5,266 nucleotides of DNA from assembly GCA_946615785.1 (NCBI GenBank), contig CAMOIA010000130.1, forward strand, positions 1 to 5,266, written 5' to 3'. Made by a program: the position numbers and the translations under genes. This DNA comes from an uncultured Clostridia bacterium (lineage in GTDB: Bacteria > Bacillota > Clostridia > Christensenellales > Aristaeellaceae). The stretch's first letter is position 1, and each line of letters opens with the position of its first letter. The notes under the pieces are model-generated. The model did not search any database, was not told where the DNA came from, and saw only the letters and a program-made list of their open reading frames with translations. Of the stretch, positions 1 to 4,986 are shown piece after piece.

Positions 1-34
1 AGAGCATCCTGAAATATGGATGCTCTTTTTCTTT
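1..34 (+). terminator. Rho-independent terminator of an upstream gene outside the window
   Basis: A perfect 9-bp stem pairs AGAGCATCC (1-9) with GGATGCTCT (18-26) around an 8-nt loop, followed by a T-rich run (TTTTCTTT, 27-34). This is a classic intrinsic terminator on the + strand. The gene it ends lies to the left of the window. It separates that gene from the sigma factor operon, which therefore needs its own promoter. Confidence 0.9.
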
Positions 35-82
35 AATAATAATAATGGTCTTGAAATCCGGTAAAATTTCTTTTGGAAAATT

Positions 83-108
83 TGTAACGAATCAGTCCTT
101 TGTCCGTC
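83..108 (+). promoter_or_regulatory. ECF-type promoter, likely autoregulated by the sigma factor it precedes
   Basis: TGTAAC (83-88) and CGTC (105-108, followed by TAA) are separated by exactly 16 bp. Firmicute ECF sigma factors such as the SigW/SigM/SigV group are known to recognise an AAC-containing -35 and a CGTC/CGTA -10 at this spacing. The site lies 33 bp upstream of the TTG start at 141 and its ribosome binding site, so transcription would begin near 114-117. The position directly before an ECF sigma gene suggests positive autoregulation; that step is inference. Confidence 0.8.
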
Positions 109-125
109 TAACCGGTGGTTGTACG

Positions 126-135
126 AAAGGAGGTG
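126..135 (+). promoter_or_regulatory. Ribosome binding site that decides the sigma factor start
   Basis: AAAGGAGGTG is a near-perfect complement to the 3' end of 16S rRNA, and its GGAGG core is 7 nt before TTG at 141. No comparable site precedes the upstream in-frame ATG at 45, where the sequence is AT-rich terminator flank. It supports the 164-aa form. Confidence 0.88.
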
Positions 136-140
136 AGAGT

Positions 141-635
141 TTGACCCGGGAACAGGGAGAAAAACTGTACGAAGCATGTTATATGCGGGTGTTTTCCTAT
201 GTGATGACCCTCGCGGGGGACAGAAGCCTGGCTGAGGAAATTACGCAGGAAACCTTTTATCGGGCGATGGCAAAGATGAGCACCTATCGGGGAGGCTCGG
301 AAGAGGTGACCTGGCTTTGTGCGATCGCGAAAAACCTGTTCGTTGATGAGTACAGAAGACGCTCAAGGCACACGGAGCTTTCCGAGGAACAAACGGACAG
401 TTCCGAGAGCGTTGAGCGTATCGTCGAAAAGAAGGATTCTTCATTCCGGGTACATATGGCCCTGCATACCCTTGAGGAACCGTACCGGGAAGTGTTTGAA
501 CTGAGGGTATTCGGCGAATTGAGTTTTCGGGAAATCGGCATGATTTTTACTAAGACCGAAAACTGGGCAAGAGTCACCTATCACAGGGCCAGGCTCAAAA
601 TTCAGGAAAGGATGGAAGGATATGATGGATTGTGA
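141..635 (+). CDS. ECF-family RNA polymerase sigma factor (sigma-70 family)
   Basis: This is an alternative sigma factor of the extracytoplasmic function class, which directs RNA polymerase to a small stress regulon. The 164-aa protein has the two usual domains. Region 2 spans about residues 14-73, with the signature AEEITQETFYRAM near 31-43 and a WLCAIAKN-type core-binding and -10-melting segment. Region 4 spans about 105-158 and ends in the helix-turn-helix stretch SFREIGMIF...WARVTYHRAR that reads the -35 element. The length is normal for the family. The reading frame is open back to an ATG at 45, but I prefer TTG at 141: AAAGGAGGTG (126-135) sits 7 nt upstream of it, and the ECF promoter at 83-108 would fall inside the coding region if the gene began at 45. 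The next gene overlaps its 3' end and encodes a zinc-finger membrane protein, the expected anti-sigma. It is close to clostridial ECF sigma factors, but I cannot assign a specific named SigX. Confidence 0.93.
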   Translation: MTREQGEKLYEACYMRVFSYVMTLAGDRSLAEEITQETFYRAMAKMSTYRGGSEEVTWLCAIAKNLFVDEYRRRSRHTELSEEQTDSSESVERIVEKKDSSFRVHMALHTLEEPYREVFELRVFGELSFREIGMIFTKTENWARVTYHRARLKIQERMEGYDGL

Positions 636-1353
636 TGTGATCCGGGATTTGCTCCCCCTGTATGCGGACGATGCCTGCAGCGGGAAAACCCGCGAACTGG
701 TCGAGACGCACCTGAAGGAATGCCCTGCCTGCAGCACGATGCTTTCGCATATGCGGGAAACCACCGTGGAAAAAGCGCTGCAGACGGAAAAGAACGAGGT
801 GATCCTATATGGACAGAAGCGCTTCAAACGCCGCAGCGCATTGGTCGGCGCGGTGCTGTCGGGGCTGTTTATGATCCCGATCCTGGTTTGCCTGATCGTG
901 AACATTGCGTCGGGACAGGGGCTCGGATGGTTCTTTATCGTGCTGGCCTCCCTTCTGGTGGCGGCATCTGTGACGGTCGTCCCTTTGATGGCCGCGGAAA
1001 ACAAACTGCTTTTGACCTTTGCGGCGTTCTGCGTCAGCCTGGTGGTGCTTCTCGGTGTGGTGTGCCTGCATACGCATGGGTCGTGGTTCTTCATCGCGTC
1101 CAGCGCTTCGCTCTTTGGGCTGGCAGTGCTTTTTCTCCCCTTCGTGGTCAGAGCGAAGCCGGTGCAAACATGGCTTGGATCTGCCAACCGGTGGATCGTT
1201 GTCCTTGGCCTTGAAGCAGTGCTGTTCATCAACATGATGAACGCGATTCTGCCCGGAAACGGATTTGGACACTGGATTCTCGCGCTCGGCGCCCTTGCCG
1301 GGCTTGGGATGATCGGAATGGAAATCATGCGGAAGAGAGGGACGGAGAAATGA
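622..1353 (+). CDS. Zinc-finger (zf-HC2) anti-sigma factor with six predicted membrane segments
   Basis: Probable membrane-bound anti-sigma factor that holds the upstream ECF sigma inactive at the cytoplasmic face. The 243-aa protein opens with a zf-HC2/ZAS-like domain: C4, then H30-x3-C34-x2-C37 in the stretch VETHLKECPACSTML, the usual zinc ligand pattern of these proteins. A charged linker (about 44-72) leads to six hydrophobic stretches, roughly 74-96, 102-124, 129-150, 154-176, 190-211 and 217-236, and a short basic tail. Well-studied ZAS anti-sigmas usually have one membrane segment, so the polytopic C-terminal half is notable. The gene overlaps the sigma stop (633-635), which implies translational coupling. 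Two adjacent ATG codons (622, 625) are both possible starts; AAAGGA at 607-612 fits the first and GGAAGGA at 614-620 is nearer the second. The anti-sigma role rests on domain and gene order, not on a recognised named orthologue. Confidence 0.85.
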   Translation: MMDCDVIRDLLPLYADDACSGKTRELVETHLKECPACSTMLSHMRETTVEKALQTEKNEVILYGQKRFKRRSALVGAVLSGLFMIPILVCLIVNIASGQGLGWFFIVLASLLVAASVTVVPLMAAENKLLLTFAAFCVSLVVLLGVVCLHTHGSWFFIASSASLFGLAVLFLPFVVRAKPVQTWLGSANRWIVVLGLEAVLFINMMNAILPGNGFGHWILALGALAGLGMIGMEIMRKRGTEK

Positions 1354-2354
1354 AGAAAGGTTTAAAAGTGGGAATGATCATCTGTGCACTTGTGCTGCTT
1401 GCTGCGGTGCTTTATGCAGGGCGGGAGGTCTTTTCAGGATCGTTTTCGTATGCCCATGCGGAAAAGTACGCAGCAGGCGGGGCGTCGATCGGTGAAAACG
1501 TGCGCAATCTGGACGTTCACTGGGTCAGCGGAAAGGTTCATATTGCGTACCATGAAGGAACGGGGCTCGAAAGCAGCGAATGGTCGGCAAAGCCGATTCC
1601 CGAAGACCGGCAGCTGCGCTGGTGGCTGGACGGGGAAACGCTGCGGGTGCAGTATGAAAAACCGGGCGTCAACTGGGGATTGTGGAACCAGCCTTTGGAG
1701 AAGGAACTGACGATGAACCTGCCGCAGGGAATCGGATTTGAAACGGTGACCATCAGCGCCACGTCCGGCGACCTGGACATCCCGGATCTACATACGCAAA
1801 GCCTTGGCTTAAGCGTGACCAGCGGCAGAATCAGCGCCGCGGCGAAAGCGGACGCGGTGACCATCAGCGCCACGTCCGGCGACATCAGCCTGAAACTTGC
1901 GGAAACCGCGCAAGCCCTTACGGTCGGAACGACGTCAGGAAGCATCGGGATCGACGCGCAGACCGTGGGGAGGATCAGCGTCAGCAGCACTTCCGGAACC
2001 ATTCAGGCAGCCGCTGCGGATGCGGAAAGCTTTGAGGCGTCGTCCACGTCCGGCACGGTCAGCGCGGATATCATACGGGTGGGCACTTTAAAAATCAGCA
2101 CCACGAGCGGCAGCATCACGGCGCGCGTGGGATCCTTTGGGAAAATGGATGCCGGTTCGACGTCCGGTACGGTGACCGTGTTCCTTCCGGAACAGCCGGG
2201 CTTTACGGCGAGGGTGGAAACGACGAGCGGCGGGTTTGAATATGATTTGCCGCTTTCAAAACAGGCCGGATCGTATGTCTGCGGCGACGGGAGCAGGGAC
2301 GTGCATCTGCACGCCACCTCCGGCGACATCCGGCTGAAAAAGAATGCAGAGTAA
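1350..2354 (+). CDS. DUF4097 family membrane-anchored beta-solenoid protein (putative adhesin/envelope stress effector)
   Basis: This 334-aa protein has an N-terminal hydrophobic anchor (about residues 7-23, after MKKGLK) without a lipobox cysteine, so it is probably a signal anchor with an extracytoplasmic body. From about residue 130 it is a run of short beta-strand repeats, each carrying a TSG motif: ten copies beginning at residues 138, 157, 174, 195, 213, 232, 251, 271, 291 and 323, with a related VSG at 59-61. Spacing is mostly 17-21 residues, as expected for a solenoid with one coil per repeat. This pattern is characteristic of DUF4097 (YvlB/LiaX-like) proteins. Known members sit in envelope-stress operons, and enterococcal LiaX is linked to sensing antimicrobial peptides and daptomycin. 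Its ATG overlaps the anti-sigma stop (ATGA at 1350-1353), with GGAG at 1344-1347 and GAGAGG at 1335-1340 as possible ribosome binding sites. Placement as third gene of a sigma/anti-sigma operon suggests an effector or signal-input role; this is inference. Confidence 0.85.
   Translation: MKKGLKVGMIICALVLLAAVLYAGREVFSGSFSYAHAEKYAAGGASIGENVRNLDVHWVSGKVHIAYHEGTGLESSEWSAKPIPEDRQLRWWLDGETLRVQYEKPGVNWGLWNQPLEKELTMNLPQGIGFETVTISATSGDLDIPDLHTQSLGLSVTSGRISAAAKADAVTISATSGDISLKLAETAQALTVGTTSGSIGIDAQTVGRISVSSTSGTIQAAAADAESFEASSTSGTVSADIIRVGTLKISTTSGSITARVGSFGKMDAGSTSGTVTVFLPEQPGFTARVETTSGGFEYDLPLSKQAGSYVCGDGSRDVHLHATSGDIRLKKNAE
1744..1883 (+). repeat. 29-bp exact direct repeat inside the DUF4097 gene
   Basis: The 29 bases at 1744-1772 recur without change at 1855-1883, an offset of 111 bp or exactly 37 codons. 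Each copy encodes TVTISATSGD or VTISATSGD, the core strand and turn of a solenoid coil. In-frame identity at the DNA level, not only at the protein level, suggests recent duplication or gene conversion between coils. Other TSG-coding units nearby are more diverged. Confidence 0.85.
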
Positions 2355-2376
2355 GACAGACTTCAGGATCAACGAA

Positions 2377-2408
2377 AGCGCCTGTCCGGTTGCTGCCGGG
2401 CAGGCGCT
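2377..2408. terminator. GC-rich hairpin between convergent genes, probable bidirectional terminator
   Basis: AGCGCCTGTCCGG (2377-2389) pairs with CCGGGCAGGCGCT (2396-2408) around a 6-nt loop. It forms a 13-bp stem with one T-G wobble. It lies 23 bp after the DUF4097 stop and 30 bp beyond the helicase stop on the other strand, where a terminator for both operons is expected. Neither flank carries a strong T-tract: the + side reads TCAATG, and the - side continues with TTTCGTT. Efficiency is therefore uncertain. Confidence 0.65.
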
Positions 2409-2416
2409 TCAATGTA

Positions 2417-2439
2417 AAAAGCGGGAATGCAGCGCTTTT
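2417..2439 (-). terminator. Short A/T-flanked hairpin at the helicase stop, possible weak terminator
   Basis: AAAAGCG (2417-2423) and CGCTTTT (2433-2439) form a 7-bp stem with a 9-nt loop. Read on the - strand, the stem overlaps the TAA stop of the helicase gene (2438-2440) and ends in a run of five Ts (2416-2420). It could act alone or together with the larger hairpin at 2377-2408. The stem has only three G-C pairs, so the call is tentative. Confidence 0.4.
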
Positions 2440-3613
2440 ACACGTTTTCAAAGAACGGTTCTTCGTTTTCGTTGCAGAGGATTTCGTTTTCGTTAAAGTG
2501 CAGGCGGATGGGCTCTGTTTTCATGTATTTGAGGATTTCATCCATCCGCACGGAATCGGCAAACGACATGAGGCTGAAGGCAACGCCGTGGCGTTTGGCC
2601 CGCCCTGTGCGCCCGATGCGGTGCAGGTAATACTCGTTCTCGTTGGGAAGATCGTAATTGATGACCGCTTCCACGTCGAATACGTCGATGCCCCGCGCGG
2701 CGACGTCCGTGCAGACCAGAATGGGGAAGCGCCCCTTCTTGAAATTGCTCATGACCTGGCTGCGCTTGGATTGGGGAATGTCCCCGTGGAGGGCGTCGGA
2801 ATCGTATCCGGCTTTGTTCAGCCGGTCGTTGAGGCGCCTTGCCATATCCTTTGTGTTGGTGAAAATCATCACCCGGTGATATTCGTCGCTGTCGAGCAGG
2901 TACAAAAGCCTGTCGAGTTTGGTTTCCCGTTCCGCTGGGATGAGATACTGCGTGATCTTCGGGCGGTTTTCCCGGGTGGCTTCGATGGTGATATCCACAG
3001 GATCGTGCTGATACTTCCAGGAGATGGTCATCACGTCCTGATTGGTGGTCGCGCTGAACATGACAAACTGCCGGGTGGGCGGTATGGCGTCGATGATGTG
3101 GGTGACGTCCTTGATAAAGCCCATGTCCAGCATTTCGTCCGCCTCGTCAAGGACCAGCGTATGCACGGCATCCAGCCGCACGTTGCCTCGCTTGTAAAGA
3201 TCAAGCAATCGGCCGGGCGTTGCGATGATGATCTGCGGGCATTTGCGCAGCTTGTCAAGCTGGCGGGCGATGGGCTGTCCGCCGTACAGAACGGCGATGC
3301 GGACTTCCGGGATGAAGGCGCACAGGCGGGTAATTTCATCGCCGATCTGCATGGCCAGTTCGCGCGTGGGCGCGAGCACGACTTCCTGCACGCGCCGATC
3401 TTTCAGGGAAACGTATTCGAGCATCGGGATGCCGAAGGCGAGCGTTTTACCGGTGCCGGTGGGGGCGATGGCGATCACGTCGTGCCCTTCCATCATGACG
3501 GGGATCGTTTTTTCCTGCACGGGGGTCATGGCGTCATAGCCCATTTTGGCGAGCGCGTCCATGACCTCCTTTGAAATATCCAGGGTTGAAAAAGTAGGTG
3601 CTTTCAGGGACAA
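2438..3613 (-). CDS. DEAD-box ATP-dependent RNA helicase, compact two-domain form
   Basis: ATP-dependent RNA unwinding enzyme of the DEAD-box superfamily 2, acting in ribosome assembly, translation or mRNA turnover. All core motifs are present in the 391-aa protein: Q motif (F8 and GYDAMTPVQ near 25-33), motif I APTGTGKT (50-57), Ia PTREL (82-86), GG (111-112), Ib TPGR (132-135), II DEAD (156-159), III SAT (187-189), IV IFTNT (250-254), V ARGID (306-310) and VI HRIGRTGR (331-338). The protein ends about 50 residues after motif VI with an acidic tail. It therefore lacks the long basic or RNA-binding C-terminal extension of CshA, DeaD or DbpA and is near the minimal helicase core. The start is TTG at 3613, preceded on the - strand by AAAGGAAG about 8 nt away; the first internal ATG would cut into the Q motif. 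It lies 25 bp after the DUF1836 gene on the same strand, with no terminator between, so the two are probably co-transcribed. It resembles CshA/DeaD cores, but I do not assign a symbol. Confidence 0.95.
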   Translation of the reverse strand: MSLKAPTFSTLDISKEVMDALAKMGYDAMTPVQEKTIPVMMEGHDVIAIAPTGTGKTLAFGIPMLEYVSLKDRRVQEVVLAPTRELAMQIGDEITRLCAFIPEVRIAVLYGGQPIARQLDKLRKCPQIIIATPGRLLDLYKRGNVRLDAVHTLVLDEADEMLDMGFIKDVTHIIDAIPPTRQFVMFSATTNQDVMTISWKYQHDPVDITIEATRENRPKITQYLIPAERETKLDRLLYLLDSDEYHRVMIFTNTKDMARRLNDRLNKAGYDSDALHGDIPQSKRSQVMSNFKKGRFPILVCTDVAARGIDVFDVEAVINYDLPNENEYYLHRIGRTGRAKRHGVAFSLMSFADSVRMDEILKYMKTEPIRLHFNENEILCNENEEPFFENV

Positions 3614-3638
3614 AATGTTCTTCCTTTCTCACAAGAGG

Positions 3639-4211
3639 TCAGTCTTTTGGCTTTTTGTTTTCAGCCTGACACGGCTGAGAGGTCAATGAGATCATCCTGT
3701 TGGCCATGGTCTGGGAGAGGTTTGCAGCCACCGCGAGCCTGAGAACAAAGCACTCCGGGTGGTCGTTCTCCGGTGCGAGGCATTCCTTGGAGGCGCTGTC
3801 CACAAACGTCATGAAATCCTTTGAGGTGCTGCCGTAGATGGATCGAAACGTTTCGTAGGCCTCGCGGATGCCCTCTTCGGTATCCAGATGGGGGAGAAGG
3901 CGCGGGATATCGCCGATGCTGATGCTTTCCTTCAGAATGCAGATGATCATCAGGCCTGCCAGGTGATAGCGGTAATACTTTTTCCGGATCGTGGACGGGA
4001 TGATGCGGGATTTGATGTAATTGTTGATCATGGCGGGCGTCAGCGCGCGCTCGTCTTCATCCTGATAGAGGTACTGGTTCAAAAGCAGGATGACCTGATC
4101 CATATACAGGGCAAATTCCGGCAAGGCGTCCCATTCCGGCAGGCAGGGCATCTTGGCCGTTTTGAGCCATGCCTGCATGGCTTCACGGATGGCGGACTGG
4201 TTTTCGGACAT
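3639..4211 (-). CDS. DUF1836 domain protein, predicted MerR-like DNA-binding regulator
   Basis: A 190-aa cytoplasmic protein of the uncharacterised DUF1836 family, common in Firmicutes. The family core is visible at about residues 57-105: LTPAMINNYIKSRIIP, then KKYYRYHLAGLMIICILK and SISIGDIPRLL. This resembles the winged helix-turn-helix start of MerR-type regulators (helix, turn, then IP plus a basic/aromatic wing). No membrane segment or signal peptide is seen, and the C-terminal half is helical without a recognised motif. The frame is open to an ATG at 4241, but I choose ATG at 4211. GGGAGGG (4225-4219) sits 7 nt upstream of it, and the promoter -10 box (4237-4232) overlaps the extra ten codons of the longer version. 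It is the first gene of a two-gene operon with the helicase downstream. A regulatory role is inference from the fold; its target is unknown. Confidence 0.85.
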   Translation of the reverse strand: MSENQSAIREAMQAWLKTAKMPCLPEWDALPEFALYMDQVILLLNQYLYQDEDERALTPAMINNYIKSRIIPSTIRKKYYRYHLAGLMIICILKESISIGDIPRLLPHLDTEEGIREAYETFRSIYGSTSKDFMTFVDSASKECLAPENDHPECFVLRLAVAANLSQTMANRMISLTSQPCQAENKKPKD

Positions 4212-4231
4212 GAAGCATCCCTCCCGCGAGA

Positions 4232-4260
4232 AGTATAACACGGGGTTGGAGAAATGTCCA
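4232..4260 (-). promoter_or_regulatory. Housekeeping extended -10 promoter for the DUF1836-helicase operon
   Basis: On the - strand, TGGACA (4260-4255) and TATACT (4237-4232) are separated by 17 bp. The -10 is preceded by TG at the extended position (TGTTATACT). Each hexamer matches the sigma-A consensus at five of six bases. Transcription would start near 4225, giving a 5' leader of only about 14 nt that is almost entirely the ribosome binding site. This independently supports the ATG at 4211. Confidence 0.8.
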
Positions 4261-4361
4261 TGCCCGGTTCCGGACGCAGGGAGGTTTGCCAGGGCGGCGT
4301 GACGGGCCCAAACGCCCGAACGCGGTTCCGGGGCTGTTTCGTGGAGGGCTTTCTGTCAGGA

Positions 4362-4375
4362 ATCAGGGCCCTGAT
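4362..4375. repeat. 14-bp perfect palindrome in the divergent intergenic region
   Basis: ATCAGGGCCCTGAT is a perfect inverted repeat with no spacer, about 102 bp upstream of the DUF1836 -35 and 110 bp upstream of the rpsO -35. A symmetric site of this size could bind a dimeric regulator. It has no T-tract and no loop, so it is not a terminator. It may also be chance. Confidence 0.5.
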
Positions 4376-4443
4376 CTGCGCAAATGGCTGTGTGAATTGA
4401 AGGAATGAAAGCAACCCGGGGAAAATGCAAGTTTTTACCTGGC

Positions 4444-4461
4444 AAATTCCTGACGGAATTT
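4444..4461. repeat. Inverted repeat just upstream of the rpsO promoter
   Basis: AAATTCC (4444-4450) and GGAATTT (4455-4461) form a perfect 7-bp inverted repeat around TGAC, ending 23 bp before the rpsO -35 box. Position and AT content fit an activator or UP-element region, or a small hairpin. No T-tract follows on the + strand, so termination is unlikely. Confidence 0.4.
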
Positions 4462-4484
4462 CAAAAAAGAACCCGGCAAGGTCA

Positions 4485-4513
4485 TTTACAAGTGCTTTTT
4501 TCTATGGTACAAT
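4485..4513 (+). promoter_or_regulatory. Strong sigma-A promoter for rpsO
   Basis: TTTACA (4485-4490) and TACAAT (4508-4513) are 17 bp apart, each one base from consensus. The -10 carries an extended TG element (TGGTACAAT). Transcription would start near 4520, leaving a leader of about 100 nt before rpsO. Confidence 0.85.
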
Positions 4514-4519
4514 GTTCAA

Positions 4520-4621
4520 GTTGCAAGAACCGCGGTCTCAGTCGTTCGTCTACTCAGCGGCGCACCGGGTTCGCGGCGATTCAGATTACCGGGGATCCAT
4601 TCCCCAATGGGAGGAAGAAAC
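4520..4621 (+). promoter_or_regulatory. rpsO leader with alternative hairpins near the ribosome binding site (candidate S15 autoregulatory element)
   Basis: The leader can form a long-range stem, CCGCG (4530-4534) with CGCGG (4572-4576), or alternatively GAACC (4527-4531) with GGTTC (4568-4572). Nearer the gene, GGGGA (4591-4595) pairs with TCCCC (4601-4605), while CCATT (4597-4601) pairs with AATGG (4606-4610). These two hairpins share bases and exclude each other, and the second covers the first bases of the GGGAGGA ribosome binding site (4609-4615). S15 is known to repress its own mRNA through varied leader structures in several bacterial groups. That this leader does so is inference from hand folding only. 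Confidence 0.45.
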
Positions 4622-4885
4622 ATGGAAAAAGAGAAGAAATCACAGATCATGCAGGATTATGCGCGTCACGAAGGCGACACCGGTTCGCCTGAAGTGCAGG
4701 TGGCGCTCCTGACCGAACGCATCAACCACCTGAACGAGCACCTGAAATCCAACAAGAACGATCACCATTCCCGCCGCGGTCTGCTCCTGATGGTCGGCCG
4801 CCGCCGCGGATTGCTTGAGTATCTCAAGAAGACCGATATCGAACGGTACCGTACGCTGGTAGGAAGGCTTGGACTTCGTAAGTGA
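4622..4885 (+). CDS. rpsO: 30S ribosomal protein S15
   Basis: Primary 16S rRNA-binding protein of the small subunit, binding the central-domain three-way junction early in platform assembly. The 87-aa protein has the family hallmarks: GDTGSPEVQVALLTERI (about 18-34), HLKSNKNDHHSRRGLL (40-55), which includes the conserved Asp-His-His-Ser contact segment with 16S rRNA, and the C-terminal LEYLKK...RYRTLVGRLGLRK. Its length is within one or two residues of the usual 88-89. The start is ATG at 4622, with GGGAGGA 7 nt upstream (GGAGG 4610-4614); the in-frame ATG at 4607 overlaps that site and would add five residues not seen in the family. It is followed by a terminator hairpin and then pnp, the conserved bacterial order. 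Confidence 0.98.
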   Translation: MEKEKKSQIMQDYARHEGDTGSPEVQVALLTERINHLNEHLKSNKNDHHSRRGLLLMVGRRRGLLEYLKKTDIERYRTLVGRLGLRK

Positions 4886-4890
4886 TGTTC

Positions 4891-4931
4891 AAAGGCTATC
4901 GGCTGATTTCAGACAGTCGATAGCCTTTTCA
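4891..4931 (+). terminator. Intrinsic terminator between rpsO and pnp
   Basis: AAAGGCTATCGGCTG (4891-4905) pairs with CAGTCGATAGCCTTT (4914-4928), a 15-bp stem with one G-T wobble and an 8-nt loop. The 3' arm runs into only four Ts (4926-4929). It starts 5 bp after the rpsO stop. The short T-run suggests partial termination, letting some transcription continue into pnp. The hairpin could also act as an RNA-processing site, as is known for rpsO-pnp transcripts in E. coli. Confidence 0.85.
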
Positions 4932-4986
4932 TTGGCTCAGGTGGGTTGCCTGATGCCCGAGATGGTGTGAGGAGAAGAAAGAAAAA

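Larger units (their letters stand above)
4261..4484. other. Non-coding divergent intergenic region with palindromic elements
   Basis: No supported gene lies between the DUF1836 promoter and the rpsO promoter. Open frames here are short, lack ribosome binding sites and resemble no family I know. The region holds a 14-bp perfect palindrome (4362-4375), an inverted repeat (4444-4461), and two copies of CGGTTCCGG (4265-4273 and 4323-4331), which may be chance in GC-rich DNA. The right end (about 4400-4484) is more AT-rich, as is usual upstream of a strong ribosomal-protein promoter. Confidence 0.55.

Noticed and set aside
51..79. Possible sigma-A promoter beginning with TTGAAA at 51
   Set aside because: No acceptable -10 hexamer lies 16-18 bp downstream; the ECF-type site at 83-108 explains the region better.
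45..140. N-terminal extension of the sigma factor from ATG 45
   Set aside because: It contains the ECF promoter, has no ribosome binding site and adds 32 residues outside the sigma fold; TTG 141 is better supported.
441..1328. A 295-codon open frame on the - strand opposite the sigma and anti-sigma genes
   Set aside because: It spans the junction of two well-supported genes, lacks a ribosome binding site and has low-complexity Ser/Thr/Arg composition typical of an antisense shadow.
1744..1883. The repeated unit considered as a CRISPR or mobile repeat
   Set aside because: It has only two exact copies, in frame within a protein-coding solenoid; the repeat is explained by protein structure.
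2390..3574. A 394-codon open frame on the + strand, antisense to the helicase and slightly longer than it
   Set aside because: The - strand frame has every DEAD-box motif in order. The + strand frame has no ribosome binding site, runs through the terminator hairpins and resembles no family; it is a shadow produced by GC-rich codon use.
4265..4331. Two copies of CGGTTCCGG in the intergenic region
   Set aside because: Nine bases is short and such GC-rich words can recur by chance; no symmetry or spacing supports a site.
4405..4712. Two overlapping 95-codon frames on the + strand across the rpsO promoter and leader
   Set aside because: They run through the promoter and leader, overlap the 5' end of rpsO in other frames and lack ribosome binding sites.
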